Source: Cesiribacter andamanensis AMV16
GTDB taxonomy: Bacteria > Bacteroidota > Bacteroidia > Cytophagales > Cyclobacteriaceae
Direction: 5' to 3'
Assembly (NCBI RefSeq): GCF_000348925.1
Contig: NZ_AODQ01000037.1
Span: forward strand, 1 to 35,503
DNA length: 35,503 nucleotides
Shown: in pieces, positions 15,494 through 25,773 of the stretch
Layout: each line of letters opens with the position of its first letter
Position numbering within the stretch: the first letter of the stretch is position 1
Program-made: the position numbers and the translations under genes
Notes under the pieces: generated by a model
What the model saw: only the letters and a program-made list of their open reading frames with translations
Database searches by the model: none
Told to the model about the DNA's origin: nothing

Positions 15494-17351
15494 CAACTAC
15501 AATCGCATCATCATCTTTCTCCCGGTCTGCCAACTCATTCTCATGCGGCAGGTTGGAGCCTGGCGTCATGCTGTAGGGGATATGCTGCGGTATGTAATCT
15601 TCAATAGCACCAGGCTTGCTGTAATCATAGGGCCAGCGGTACACCGTAGGGATCTCGCCCGGCCAGTTGCCGTGGCCCGGCTCTGCTGGCGTGGTCCACT
15701 CCAGGGTATTGGAGCGCCAGGGGTTCGCTGGAGCCTTGCGGCCAAAGAACATGCTATAGAAGAAGTTGAAAGCAAAGATCAGCTGGGAGCTGAAGGTAAT
15801 GATGGCCGCTATGGTCACAAACTGGTTAAGGTCGGTGAAGCCAGAGAAGGCATCAAAGTTGGTCCAGCTGTAGTAATGACGGGGATAGCCGGCAATACCG
15901 ATGTAGTGCATGGGGAAGAACACCATGTATACCCCCACAAAGGTCATCCAGAAATGAATGTAGCCCAGCTTGTTGTCCATCATGCGGCCAAACATCTTGG
16001 GGAACCAGTGGTACACACCTGCCATCATGCCAAAGAAGGCTGCAGCACCCATTACCAGGTGAAAGTGTGCTACCACAAAGTAGGTATCGTGCAGGTAAAC
16101 GTCCAGGGCCGCATTGCCCAGGAAGATACCGGTGATACCACCCGAGATGAAGAGCGACACCAGACCGATGGAGAAGAGCATGGCGGGTGTAAAGACAATA
16201 TTACCACGCCAGAGGGTTGTCAGGTAGTTAAATACCTTCACTCCCGAGGGTACGGCAATGATCAGTGTCAGGAACATGAAGACCGATCCCAGGAAGGGGT
16301 TCATGCCCGATACGAACATGTGGTGCGCCCATACCACAAAGGAAAGTACGGAAATACCAATTAGGGAGCCGATCATGGCCCGGTAGCCAAAGATGGGCTT
16401 GCGGGCGTTGGTGGCAATTACCTCAGAGGTAATGCCCAGCGCTGGCATAATTACAATGTACACCTCGGGGTGACCCAGGAACCAGAACAGGTGCTGGTAC
16501 AGCAGGGGGCTCCCCCCTACGTGTGGCAGGGCCTCACCGGCAATGTAAATATCAGACAGGTAGAAGGCAGTGCCCAGGCTCCGGTCAAATACCAGCAGCA
16601 GAGCAGCGGCAAACAGTACCGGGAAAGCCAGCAGACCCAGAATGGCTGTCAGGAAGAACGACCAGATGGTGAGTGGCATGCGCACAAACGACATACCCCT
16701 TGTACGCAGGTTGATGATGGTGGCAATGTAGTTGATACCGCCCAGCAGCTGCGACACAATAAAGAAGGTCATGGAGATCAGCCAGAGGGTAAGGCCAAAG
16801 CCTGCCCCGCTAATAGAGGTCTGAATGGCGCTCAGGGGTGGATACACCGTCCAGCCGGCACCGGCAGGGCCTGTTTCCACAAACAAGCTCGCAAACATGA
16901 TCACACTGCTCAAAAAGAAGAACCAGTAGGAAAGCATGTTCATAAAGCCTGACGCCATATCGCGCGCGCCCAGCTGCAGCGGGATCAGAAAGTTGGAGAA
17001 GGTACCGCTTAGGCCGGCCGTAAGCACAAAGAATACCATGATGGTACCGTGCATGGTCACCAGCGCCAGGTAAAACTCCGGATCGATCTTGCCACTGCTG
17101 TTGATCCAGTCACCCAGCAGCGGACGCAGCCATTCCTGGCTCATTTCCGGAAAGCCCAGCTGCAGGCGGAACATGATCGAGAGCGAACCACCAATAAACG
17201 CCCAGAGCAGACCTGTAACCAGGAACTGCTTGGCGATCATTTTATGGTCGGTCGAAAAAATGTATTTAGTAATAAAGCTCTCATGATGTGCATGCTCTTC
17301 ATGTACGTCGGCATGAGCTCCATGAGGTTGATTAACGTGTACGGTAGCCAT
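15474..17351 (-). CDS. coxA: Cytochrome c oxidase subunit I (A1-type heme-copper oxidase)
   Basis: 625 residues, about twelve membrane helices. The N-terminus is His-rich (M-A-T-V-H-V-N-Q-P-H-G-A-H). Catalytic motifs: a heme ligand in T-M-H-G-T-I-M, F-W-F-L-G-H-P-E-V-Y-I (about 285-295; the CuB-His/Tyr pair and the Glu that define type A1), W-A-H-H-M-F (CuB ligands), and H-D-T-Y-F-V-V-A-H-F-H (heme a and a3 ligands). The K-channel region V-P-S-G-V-K-V-F-N-Y is intact. It reduces O2 to water at the heme a3-CuB centre and pumps protons. It lies 31 bp downstream of coxB and overlaps ctaA. Confidence 0.97.
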   Translation of the reverse strand: MATVHVNQPHGAHADVHEEHAHHESFITKYIFSTDHKMIAKQFLVTGLLWAFIGGSLSIMFRLQLGFPEMSQEWLRPLLGDWINSSGKIDPEFYLALVTMHGTIMVFFVLTAGLSGTFSNFLIPLQLGARDMASGFMNMLSYWFFFLSSVIMFASLFVETGPAGAGWTVYPPLSAIQTSISGAGFGLTLWLISMTFFIVSQLLGGINYIATIINLRTRGMSFVRMPLTIWSFFLTAILGLLAFPVLFAAALLLVFDRSLGTAFYLSDIYIAGEALPHVGGSPLLYQHLFWFLGHPEVYIVIMPALGITSEVIATNARKPIFGYRAMIGSLIGISVLSFVVWAHHMFVSGMNPFLGSVFMFLTLIIAVPSGVKVFNYLTTLWRGNIVFTPAMLFSIGLVSLFISGGITGIFLGNAALDVYLHDTYFVVAHFHLVMGAAAFFGMMAGVYHWFPKMFGRMMDNKLGYIHFWMTFVGVYMVFFPMHYIGIAGYPRHYYSWTNFDAFSGFTDLNQFVTIAAIITFSSQLIFAFNFFYSMFFGRKAPANPWRSNTLEWTTPAEPGHGNWPGEIPTVYRWPYDYSKPGAIEDYIPQHIPYSMTPGSNLPHENELADREKDDDAIVVDDTNKH

Positions 17352-17382
17352 TCTATCGCTTTATTGAGATTCTTCGTCTAAC

Positions 17383-18447
17383 TTATTGTGTAACACCAGC
17401 TTCTAGCTGCACATTTTCTGCACTGGCAGGCTGGGCCGCGCTGGGGGCAGCCTGCTGTCCGCCCCGATTGCCTAACAGTTCCGGATTAGCATCCGTCCAG
17501 GATTGCTGCTCGGCCACCCACTTTTCATAATCGGCGGGCTCGTCTACAACCACAATCATTTTCATGGAGAAGTGACCCCGTCCACAGATCTGCTGGCAGG
17601 CCAGCTCATAGTTAAAGTCGGGGTTACCGGTTTCTTCCCGCATTTCAGCGGTAGTCTTTGTCGGGATAAACCACATACGCGTGGGCATACCCGGCATGGC
17701 ATCCATTTTCTGACGGAAATGTGGCAAGCTTACCGAGTGCAGCACATCACGAGCCCGGATCTTGATCTCTACCGCACGGCCTTTGGGGATGTGAATCTCG
17801 CGCGGCATGAAGTCGTCATGGCTGTTCACATCATCCAGATTAAGGCCCATCTGGTTGTCGGGCGAGATCAGACGGAAGTCGTATTTGCCCAGTACCCCAT
17901 CATTACCGGGATAGCGCGCTACCCAGGCAAACTGATAGCCCATGATCTCGAGCTCTACGGCATCTTCAGGAGACTCATCCGTCATCTGGTTCCATACCTT
18001 GAAACCACCAAACACCAGCGTTACCAGAATAATGGCCGGAATAATGGTCCAGACGATCTCCAGCTTGGTGTTATCGGGATAGAACAGCGCCTTGGCTCCC
18101 TCCTTGTACTGGTAGCGGAAGGCGAAAAAGAATAGGGCAACGTTGGTGATCAGAAAGGCGGCAACCGACACCCACATGGTTGCCCAGAAGAGCGATTCAT
18201 ACTCCTCACCATGAGCAGCCGCAAAAGGCGTCTGATAATTCTCATAGGCATCAAACGAGTACCAGAAGAACAGCCCCCCGCACAGGATCATGAACACCAG
18301 GAACAGGATGGCATTTATTTTATTGCTGGCCGAAACTTTGATCTTGTCTGTGCCCCGCGCCACGCTCACCAGCGTATACACGCGGTAGAGCAGCATCAGA
18401 ATGGCCAGCAGAATGAGTACGCCAATGGTTATCAGGATTCCAAACAT
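17383..18447 (-). CDS. coxB: Cytochrome c oxidase subunit II (CuA protein)
   Basis: 354 residues: an N-terminal helix (about 4-24), two further helices (about 45-65 and 88-108), then a soluble cupredoxin domain outside the membrane. CuA ligands are visible: H in D-V-L-H-S-V-S-L, C-Q-Q-I-C (about 282-286), and H and M in G-R-G-H-F-S-M. No C-X-X-C-H is present, so there is no fused cytochrome c and this is an aa3, not caa3, oxidase. The final 30 residues are an Ala/Pro/Ser/Gln-rich tail of unknown use. It accepts electrons from a cytochrome c or directly from complex III and passes them to heme a. It lies 29 bp after actF, so act and cox genes share a transcript. Confidence 0.95.
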   Translation of the reverse strand: MFGILITIGVLILLAILMLLYRVYTLVSVARGTDKIKVSASNKINAILFLVFMILCGGLFFWYSFDAYENYQTPFAAAHGEEYESLFWATMWVSVAAFLITNVALFFFAFRYQYKEGAKALFYPDNTKLEIVWTIIPAIILVTLVFGGFKVWNQMTDESPEDAVELEIMGYQFAWVARYPGNDGVLGKYDFRLISPDNQMGLNLDDVNSHDDFMPREIHIPKGRAVEIKIRARDVLHSVSLPHFRQKMDAMPGMPTRMWFIPTKTTAEMREETGNPDFNYELACQQICGRGHFSMKMIVVVDEPADYEKWVAEQQSWTDANPELLGNRGGQQAAPSAAQPASAENVQLEAGVTQ

Positions 18448-18476
18448 TACTGTCCGAATGTTAAAGCGTTAAAAGA

Positions 18477-19886
18477 TTAAATGTGATGATGTATACTTTC
18501 TTGAAGCATTGGGTGATGTTTTGGAATGAGGCCCATCTTAGAGAGAGACGTCATTACCACAAAACCAAATGCTGAAGCATAAATCAGGATCAGTCCAACT
18601 TCAATCAGGCCAAATCCGCCGAAATCCTTCATAACCCCAGGGGTTACCATCAGGTAAAAGTCCAGCCAGTGGCCAAAGAGCACCACGGCGCAAACAATCT
18701 TCAGGAAGATGGTATGGCGCTTTGCATCCCGTGTCATCAGAACAAGGAATGGAAAGAAGAAATTCAGAATAAGGTTGATAAAGAATACCGGAGAGTAATA
18801 ATCGCTGGTGAGGCGCTCAATGTAGTAGATCGATTCTTCCGGAATGTTGGCATAGTAGATCAGCAGGAATTGCGAGAACCACAGGTAGGTCCAGAAAATG
18901 CTGAATGCAAAGATGAACTTGCCCAGATCGTGCAGGTGATTGCTGTTTACGATCTTCATATAGCCGGCTTCGCGCAGGAAGATAACGATGAGCGTAATAG
19001 CCGCCAGACCGCTTACCCACCAGCTGGCAAATACATACCAGCCAAACAGGGTGCTGAACCAGTGCGGGTCAATGGACATTACCCAGTCCCAGGCAGCCAT
19101 AGAAGATGAAACTGCAAACAGTACCAGGAAGATGGCTGAGTGCTTGCGCAGCTTGTACCAGTAGGAGGTGCCGCCATGCAGATCTTCTTCCATAGAGGTT
19201 CTTCTGATCAGGAAGAAGAACAGGATCCAGATAGCAAAGAAGATCACCATACGGGCCAGGTAGAACACGGGGTTCAGATAGCCCTTTTTCCCGTCAATGA
19301 TCGGATCATAGGTATCCGGGTTGTTGACATCATACAGCGACTCATGCGTCCAGTGGAAGAGGTCATGGCTGGCGATCAGCCAGGTAACCAGCATCAGCAC
19401 ACCGGCAATGGGCAACCAGGACGCCATGGCCAGGGGCACACGGATGATGCTGGCCGACCAGCCTGCCTGCGCGGCATACTGTATGGCCACAAAGAAAAGG
19501 CCAATGATGGCCAGGCCGGTAAAAAACACATTGTTGATCCAGATGTTGGAGAAGAGTTGCTTTCTCCACACCGGGGCATCGTCATGGGCGGCATCGGCGG
19601 TGGGGTTGCCCGAAGCGCGCGGATGCGCAGAGTCCTCCCCTCCCTGGCCGGGCAGTGTTTCCAATGCACCAGACTGTGCGCCTACAGCACCATCAACTGG
19701 GCTTTCGGCAGCTTCAATGGGGCTCTCCAGTGAATCTTCTGCATGATGATGCGCTCCGGAACCGGAAATGCCAAAGAATAAACCAACGGCAAGCAGCACT
19801 ACGCCAACCACCAGCAGGATACCCAGTACCTTCTTAAGGCCAGCGGTAAATCTATAGCGTTCTTCTACGTGGATAGGGTGTTCCAT
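18477..19886 (-). CDS. actF: Alternative complex III subunit ActF (NrfD/PsrC-like)
   Basis: 469 residues from the ATG at 19886; a TTG one codon upstream also opens the frame. About ten membrane helices of the polysulfide-reductase NrfD-like family, as in ActC but shorter. Family motifs include H-D-L-F-H-W-T-H-E (about 172-180), M-A-A-W-D-W-V-M-S-I-D-P-H-W-F-S-T-L-F-G-W (about 270-290) and F-S-Q-F-L-L-I-Y-Y-A-N-I-P-E-E (about 335-349). Between the first and second helices lies an Ala/Glu/Asp-rich low-complexity stretch (about residues 45-105). In the complex ActF is an integral membrane partner of ActC. It starts 11 bp after actE and precedes coxB. Confidence 0.93.
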   Translation of the reverse strand: MEHPIHVEERYRFTAGLKKVLGILLVVGVVLLAVGLFFGISGSGAHHHAEDSLESPIEAAESPVDGAVGAQSGALETLPGQGGEDSAHPRASGNPTADAAHDDAPVWRKQLFSNIWINNVFFTGLAIIGLFFVAIQYAAQAGWSASIIRVPLAMASWLPIAGVLMLVTWLIASHDLFHWTHESLYDVNNPDTYDPIIDGKKGYLNPVFYLARMVIFFAIWILFFFLIRRTSMEEDLHGGTSYWYKLRKHSAIFLVLFAVSSSMAAWDWVMSIDPHWFSTLFGWYVFASWWVSGLAAITLIVIFLREAGYMKIVNSNHLHDLGKFIFAFSIFWTYLWFSQFLLIYYANIPEESIYYIERLTSDYYSPVFFINLILNFFFPFLVLMTRDAKRHTIFLKIVCAVVLFGHWLDFYLMVTPGVMKDFGGFGLIEVGLILIYASAFGFVVMTSLSKMGLIPKHHPMLQESIHHHI

Positions 19887-19897
19887 CAATTAGCGTA

Positions 19898-20551
19898 TTA
19901 GTTATTTCCTTGATTTTGCAGGGTTTGAACATAGCGCACAATCTTCCAGCGGTCTTCGATAGAGATTTGCTTATCGTGCGGCCACATACGGCCTTTGCCG
20001 TGGGTAATCACATAAAAAAGGTGGCCTTCGGTGGCCTGGGCTACCTGTCCGCCAGACAGGTTGGCAACCCCCTTGTACACCTGTCCTACAGGCCCGTCAC
20101 CAGCACCTGATTCGCCATGGCAGGGATAGCAGTAGCTGGTGTAGAGCACTTTGCCCTGGCTTAGTACCGCCTCAGAAGCTGGCAGAGGGCTGCGCAGGGT
20201 GGCCGAAGCCTGATCCAGGTAGTAGGTGCTGCCGGCCGAATCCTTTGGCATGCGGAAGGGCAGTTCAGCTGCGGCATTGCGGGCCACTGTGCCTTCGGCC
20301 GGCAGACGCATGTTCATTTCATAGGGGTTAAGTCCGTTGCTGTTGTAGAACTCCCCTTTCTCATCTGTACGGGAGCTCAGCCAGCTACCGGCCGATTCGT
20401 CGGTGATCTGGCTCAGCGGCTCATAAGGAACCGAGTGGTACATCTGAGGCGCATATTCCATACCGGGGTAGTCGTCGTTGGCACTACAGCCTACGAGTCC
20501 CACTCCCAAAGCAAGGGCGCTAAATCCGTATATGCTAATCTTCTTCAGCAT
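19898..20551 (-). CDS. actE: Alternative complex III subunit ActE, monoheme cytochrome c lipoprotein
   Basis: 217 residues. A lipoprotein signal (G-L-V-G-C, Cys22) is followed by a class I cytochrome c domain. The heme-binding C-Y-P-C-H is at about 140-144, followed by G-E-S-G-A-G-D-G-P. A likely axial methionine sits in H-G-K-G-R-M-W-P (about 188-195). It should be anchored outside the cytoplasmic membrane and act as the outgoing electron carrier of complex III towards the oxidase. The segment at residues 25-120 is the extended, heme-free N-terminal part common to Bacteroidota ActE. It lies 2 bp after actD. Single heme, normal length. Confidence 0.93.
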   Translation of the reverse strand: MLKKISIYGFSALALGVGLVGCSANDDYPGMEYAPQMYHSVPYEPLSQITDESAGSWLSSRTDEKGEFYNSNGLNPYEMNMRLPAEGTVARNAAAELPFRMPKDSAGSTYYLDQASATLRSPLPASEAVLSQGKVLYTSYCYPCHGESGAGDGPVGQVYKGVANLSGGQVAQATEGHLFYVITHGKGRMWPHDKQISIEDRWKIVRYVQTLQNQGNN

Positions 20552-20553
20552 GC

Positions 20554-21093
20554 TTATACTAAGTCAAAAGATTTCTCATTGATTTCAACTGCCTGGGTAG
20601 TGGCCAGCACATCTTTGATCTGGGCCGGATTCAGGCGATTGCTCCTCAGGTTGATCGCCATTACGTGCAGGTTGTCGGTGCTGCGCAGGTCGTAGATCCT
20701 GGGTCTGCCATAGGGCTTCAGGTTACTTACGATCAGAAAGGTAGCCACCATGCCCAGTGCAGACAGCAGTACGGTAAGCTCAAAGGTAACCGGGATAAAG
20801 GACGGAAGGGCTACAAAATCCTTACCGCCAATGATCATCGGCCAGTCTACACCCATCATGTAGATTTGCATGGTTAGTGCCAGGGTTGTACCCAGAATAC
20901 CAAACAAAAAGGCAGCAATCGGCAGGCGGCTGCGCGTATAGCCCAGGGCCTCGTCCAGCCCGTGGATCGGGAAGGGAGAATACACTTCCTCGATCATTAC
21001 ACCTTGCTTGCGGACAGTGCGTACCGCCTCCATCAACACATCCTCGTCGTCGTAGAGGCCCAGTATATAGTTATCTGTAGTTGAAACAGCCAT
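20554..21093 (-). CDS. actD: Alternative complex III subunit ActD (DUF3341)
   Basis: 179 residues. A cytoplasmic N-terminal domain begins Y-I-L-G-L-Y-D-D-E-D-V-L-M-E-A. Family motifs are Y-S-P-F-P-I-H-G-L-D-E-A-L-G (about residues 39-52) and two membrane helices (about 58-80 and 100-122), with G-G-K-D-F-V-A-L-P-S-F-I-P-V-T-F-E between them. This is the DUF3341/ActD family, a heme-free membrane subunit of the complex. It sits between actC (7 bp gap) and actE (2 bp gap). Confidence 0.93.
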   Translation of the reverse strand: MAVSTTDNYILGLYDDEDVLMEAVRTVRKQGVMIEEVYSPFPIHGLDEALGYTRSRLPIAAFLFGILGTTLALTMQIYMMGVDWPMIIGGKDFVALPSFIPVTFELTVLLSALGMVATFLIVSNLKPYGRPRIYDLRSTDNLHVMAINLRSNRLNPAQIKDVLATTQAVEINEKSFDLV

Positions 21094-21100
21094 CTTCTTA

Positions 21101-22474
21101 TTATCGGTTGATCTGTTCGGTGGATGATGAAGACTTGAGCACGCTTTTTACCTCGGCCATGTTGATCACCGGGAAGAACTTGGCAAACAGGAAGAAGAGC
21201 GTAAAGAAAAGTCCGAAAGTAAACAGGTAAACCCCTACATCATAGATCGTGGGAGAGAACATGGCCCAGCTGGAGGGCAGGTAATCGCGGTGCAGCGAAG
21301 TAACGATAATTACAAAGCGCTCGAACCACATACCAATGTTCACCACAATGCTCAGGATAAAGGTGGCCACAATGCTGGTACGGATCTTCTTGAACCAGAA
21401 CAGCTGCGGAGAGATCACATTACAGGTCATCATGCTCCAGTAGGCCCACCAGTAGGGACCGGTAGCCCGGTTGATAAAGGCGTACTGCTCATACTCTACC
21501 CCACTGTACCAGGCCACAAAGAACTCGGTAATGTACGCGATACCTACAATGGAGCCCGTAATGATGATAACAATGTTCATCAGCTCTATGTGGCTCATGG
21601 TGATGTAATCTTCCAGCTTATACACCTTGCGGGTAATGATCATCAGAGTAAGCACCATGGCAAAACCTGAGAAGATAGCACCCGCTACGAAGTAGGGAGG
21701 AAAGATGGTGGTGTGCCAGCCGGGAATTACCGAAGTGGCAAAGTCAAAGGATACAATGGTGTGAACCGAAAGTACCAGGGGGGTAGCCAGACCGGCCAGC
21801 ACCAGCGATACGGTCTCATACCGCTGCCAGGTTTTTGCTCCACCCGTCCAGCCAAGGCTGAGAGCGCCGTATACGGCTCTGGAGATGGTGCCTTTGGCTC
21901 TGTCGCGGATGGTGGCAAAATCAGGCACCAGGCCTATATACCAGAATACCAGCGATACGGTAAAGTAGGTAGAGATCGCAAATACGTCCCACAACAGGGG
22001 GGAATTGAAGTTCACCCACAGCGAACCAAAGGTGTTTGGCAGAGGCAGTGCCCAATAGGCGCCCAGCCAGGGACGGCCCATGTGCAGAATGGGGAACTGA
22101 GCGGCGCAGATTACGGCAAAGATGGTCATGGCCTCTGCAGCGCGGTTGATGGAGGTACGCCATTTCTGACGGAACAGCAGCAGTACTGCTGAAATAAGGG
22201 TACCGGCGTGGCCAATACCCACCCACCATACGAAGTTGGTGATGTCCCATGCCCAACCTACTGTCTTGTTGAGGCCCCACATGCCAATGCCGTCCCATAC
22301 GGTGCGGAATACGGCATAGGTTCCTGCGGCCAGTAGCGCTATAGAAACCGCCATGGCCAGCAACCAGCGGGGGTTGGGCGTGGCTTCTACGTGCCGGCTT
22401 ATATCATGGGTAACATCTTTGATGGTCTTACCACCGGTTACCAAGGGTTCCCGTACGGGTGCACCTATATGCAT
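21101..22474 (-). CDS. actC: Alternative complex III subunit ActC (NrfD-like quinol-binding protein)
   Basis: 457 residues, about ten membrane helices, NrfD/PsrC family. It begins with a cytoplasmic stretch including I-K-D-V-T-H-D-I-S. Motifs are [15 protein letters not shown] (about 92-106), H-M-G-R-P-W-L (about 130-136), [11 protein letters not shown] (about 240-250), [14 protein letters not shown] (about 258-271) and M-W-F-E-R-F-V-I-I (about 393). Known members bind menaquinol at the periplasmic side and pair with the iron-sulfur subunit ActB. It starts 18 bp after actB. Confidence 0.95.
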   Translation of the reverse strand: MHIGAPVREPLVTGGKTIKDVTHDISRHVEATPNPRWLLAMAVSIALLAAGTYAVFRTVWDGIGMWGLNKTVGWAWDITNFVWWVGIGHAGTLISAVLLLFRQKWRTSINRAAEAMTIFAVICAAQFPILHMGRPWLGAYWALPLPNTFGSLWVNFNSPLLWDVFAISTYFTVSLVFWYIGLVPDFATIRDRAKGTISRAVYGALSLGWTGGAKTWQRYETVSLVLAGLATPLVLSVHTIVSFDFATSVIPGWHTTIFPPYFVAGAIFSGFAMVLTLMIITRKVYKLEDYITMSHIELMNIVIIITGSIVGIAYITEFFVAWYSGVEYEQYAFINRATGPYWWAYWSMMTCNVISPQLFWFKKIRTSIVATFILSIVVNIGMWFERFVIIVTSLHRDYLPSSWAMFSPTIYDVGVYLFTFGLFFTLFFLFAKFFPVINMAEVKSVLKSSSSTEQINR

Positions 22475-22492
22475 AGTTTATTCTTTTATAAG

Positions 22493-25400
22493 TTATGCAG
22501 TTGTTTCTTCCAAATCTTTATTGCGGATCTTGGTGAGGTAGTACACGTTCGGGCGGGTACCGATCTCTTTCAATACGCTGTAGGCACGGCCTTCTGACTC
22601 TGACTCCATCAGCTGGCGAATGCGGCTGTTCTCGTCGTTGAGGTCACCGAAGGTAATGGCATCGGTAGGACAGGCACTGGCACAGGCCGTTACAATCTCA
22701 CCATCTGCCGGACGGCGTCCATCACGCTTGGCCTGCAGCTTGCCTACCTGGATACGCTGTACGCAGAAGGTACACTTCTCCATGATACCACGCGCCCGTA
22801 CGGTTACATCCGGGTTCAGCACCATTTTGCCAAGCTCATCGTTCATCTGGGGGTTAACACCCGCAAACTGCTCGTTGTCGTGGTACTTGAACCAGTTGAA
22901 GCGACGTACTTTATAAGGACAGTTGTTGGCGCAATAGCGGGTACCAATGCAGCGGCTGTAGGCCATCTGGTTGATGCCTTCGGTGCTGTGGGTAGTAGCC
23001 GCTACCGGACATACGGTTTCACAGGGAGCGTTATTACAGTGCTGGCACAGCATGGGCTGGAAGGTAACTTCCGGATTGGCTGAGGCCTTCTCCAGATCTT
23101 CTTTGCCCTCTACGGCCGAGCGGGAGCTGTAATAGCGGTCAATCCGCATCCAGTGCATATCGCGTCGGTTCAGCACTTCGGCCTTGCCTACTACCGGAAT
23201 GTTGTTTTCTACATTACAGGCAATGGTACAGGCGCTGCAACCGGTGCAGGAGTTCAGGTCGATGGCCATAGCCCAGTGGTGGTTGGGATAGATGTGACCA
23301 TCCCAGAGGCTGATGGAATCAGGATCTTTGGGTCCGTGGGCAGTGGCTATCTTAGGCTCGAACCGGCCTGCTTTGGGATTTACCTGGTACTCGGCCAGGG
23401 TGGCATCCTGCAGAATGGTTTCGCGCCCCATATACGTCTGGTGCGTTTGGGTCTGGGCTATGGAATAGCGGTCGCTAGTCAGCTCCACGCTTACGCCCTG
23501 CTGTACGCTGTAGTAGGTTACACCATTCACAACGGGCAGGAGGGGATATGCATTTACCCCTACCCCTTTGGCAACCTTGCCTGCGCTCATACGGCCATAG
23601 CCCAGGGCCAGACCTACAGTACCGGAGGCTTGTCCCGGCTGAATCAGCACAGGTACTTCAATCTCGGGGCTGTTACCCACCTTCAGGCGAGCCTTGCGGC
23701 TGCGGCCTTCGGTAAGTTCGCCATCAATGCCCCATTCGGTAGCCAGATCAATGGGAATGGAAAGGTAGTTATCCCAGGTTGCTTTGGTGATGGGGTCTGG
23801 CAGCTCCTGCAGCCAGGGGTTATTGGCCTGACGGCCTACACCCAGACCCACTTTCTGGTACATCACCAGTTCCAGCTGATCAGGATTTGATTTATACGAA
23901 CCTGCAATCAGGCGGGCGTCGCTATCGGCGCTGCCCCGGTAGAGGGCATTGGGTGCGGTTGTTACCGGCGCGCTGGCTACCCGGGCCGTATCGGCTGAGG
24001 CAGCTGGGGTGCGGGTACCGGTAGTAGCTACTGCGCCACCTGCTGGCAGCTGGGCAGTAGACGGTCCGCCTTCAATCTGCTCATCTCTGCCACCGGCGCC
24101 AATGGTAAGGTCAAGCGGCTGGCCGGGCACAAAAATACCGGTGTAGAGTGCGGTATCCCAAAACTGCTGGAAGTTGCCGATCTGACTTTGCTGACCAAAC
24201 TGGCCGGATTGCCAGCGGTTCTGCAGATAGGTAAGATACGGGCTAGCCGTGCCACTGGTCCAGAGCAAAAAGCTTTCCTGCGCCTGACGGGTATTGAAGA
24301 TCGGGCGGATTACCGGCTGCGACAGGCTAAAGTGGCCTCTCTTAGGCTCGTAATCATTCCAGGATTCCAGATAGTTGTGATCCGGGGCTACAAAATCACA
24401 CAGTACAGCTGTTTCGTCCAGCTGCTGTGCGGTAGAGATCTTGGTACGGATACGGTTTTCCTCAAGGGCTTTGCCAAGGGCCATGCCACCGGCATAGTCA
24501 TAAACAGGGTTACAGTCGTAGAACACAACTGCTTCAATACTGCCTTTTGCCGCTTCCTGTACAAACTGGGCCATGCGGCGGTCGTCGCCCTGGCGGTAGT
24601 AGGCAGGGGTATTGATATCAATGGTAGCGCCATAGTTGCCCAGGGCCTGGTTGATGGCGTTCACCATCCGCTGTACGGCCACATCATTGGAGCTGGATAC
24701 CACCAGGCTGCGTCCGCGGGCTTTCTGCAGATCGGCAGCAGCCTTGCGCAGGTACTGGATGTTACCGGCCTGAGCGCTGGTATTTACAGAGGTGGTGTTA
24801 CCACCGGCAATAAGGTTGTAAAGCGCCGTTACGGCCATGCCCTCTTCTGAAGGACGAATTGGCGAGCGATAGTCCGCATTGGCACCGGTTACCGTCATTA
24901 CAGACTCAAACTGGTAATGGCGGGACATATTCTTTTTGGCAGCCCCTATTTTACGGGTTTTGCTGTACTGCTTGCTGAACTCAACCGGCGATAGCCAGGT
25001 GCCCAGAAAATCGGCGCCAAAACTTACAATCACATCGGCGCGGCTGAAATCATACGACGGCACGGCTGCCTGGCCAAAATTTTCCCGATGCGCCTCGGTC
25101 AGGGCAAAGCTGGAGGCTGGGTCATACATGATATGCTCACCGCCATAAGTGCTTACAAACTCCTGAATTACGGCCTTGGTGCTGGGGCTCAACAGGGTGT
25201 TGCTGATCACCCGCAGGTTGCGTGACTGCCGCAGGCTGTTGATCACCGTTTTGTCAAGCGCCTCCCAGCTTACTTCCTTGCCATCTTTGGTGATGGGGAA
25301 GCGCAGGCGCTCACTGTCATAGAGCGATAGCACAGAGGCCTGCACCTCGGCGCTGGTACCCCCCTGTGTAATGGTCGAGTACTGGTTGCCTTCTATCTTG

Positions 25401-25737
25401 ATGGGACGGCCTTCGCGTGTTTTTACTACAATACTGCAATAATCGCCACCGGAAGCATAGGTAGAGGCGTAGTAGTTAGGTACGGAGGGGTCTACATCAA
25501 CAGGCTTGTTGAGATAGGGAATTGCATATTTCACCGGTGCCTCACAGGCGGCCAGAGAAACGGCTGCAATGCCAAACCCCATCATTTTAAGGAAATCACG
25601 GCGCGAAGGGCCGCTTTCGCCATGATTGGAGTTTATAGGCAGGTAATCTGGAAATTCACGCTCATTGGCACGAACAAAGCTTTCTTCATTACGAAGCTGC
25701 TCCAGGCCTTTCCAATAGTTTTTTTGTTATCGCTCAT
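22493..25737 (-). CDS. actB: Alternative complex III subunit ActB (molybdopterin-like/iron-sulfur), apparent frameshift near the start
   Basis: The uninterrupted frame is 22493-25585 (1030 residues, from M-M-G-F-G-I-A). The same frame runs upstream through Y-W-K-G-L-E-Q-L-R-N-E-E-S-F and the Tat motif S-R-R-D-F-L-K, but without a start codon. The only good start, ATG at 25737 (M-S-D-N-K-K), is one base out of frame across a run of seven A (coding strand). With an eighth A the protein would be 1081 residues. The N-terminal two thirds is the heme- and molybdenum-free molybdopterin-oxidoreductase-like domain. The C-terminal third holds ferredoxin-like Cys clusters: C-T-G-C-S-A-C-T-I-A-C, C-Q-H-C-N-N-A-P-C, C-A-N-N-C and C-T-F-C. 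An Ala/Thr-rich insert lies at about residues 535-600. It relays electrons from quinol within the complex. Confidence 0.93.
25719..25725 (-). other. Homopolymer frameshift site at the 5' end of actB
   Basis: Seven T on the plus strand (seven A in the mRNA) between the start-codon frame and the body frame of actB. As written, the ATG frame makes a 34-residue product ending at a TAA. One additional base, or a -1 slip of the ribosome on the A run, restores M-S-D-N-K-K then N-Y-W-K-G-L-E. Confidence 0.85.
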
Positions 25738-25773
25738 CTTATATAGAGTACCAATAAGATATTCCTTGATTTA

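Noticed and set aside
15477-16364. Open frame of 295 codons opposite coxA
   Set aside because: Antisense to an unmistakable oxidase subunit I with all catalytic motifs.
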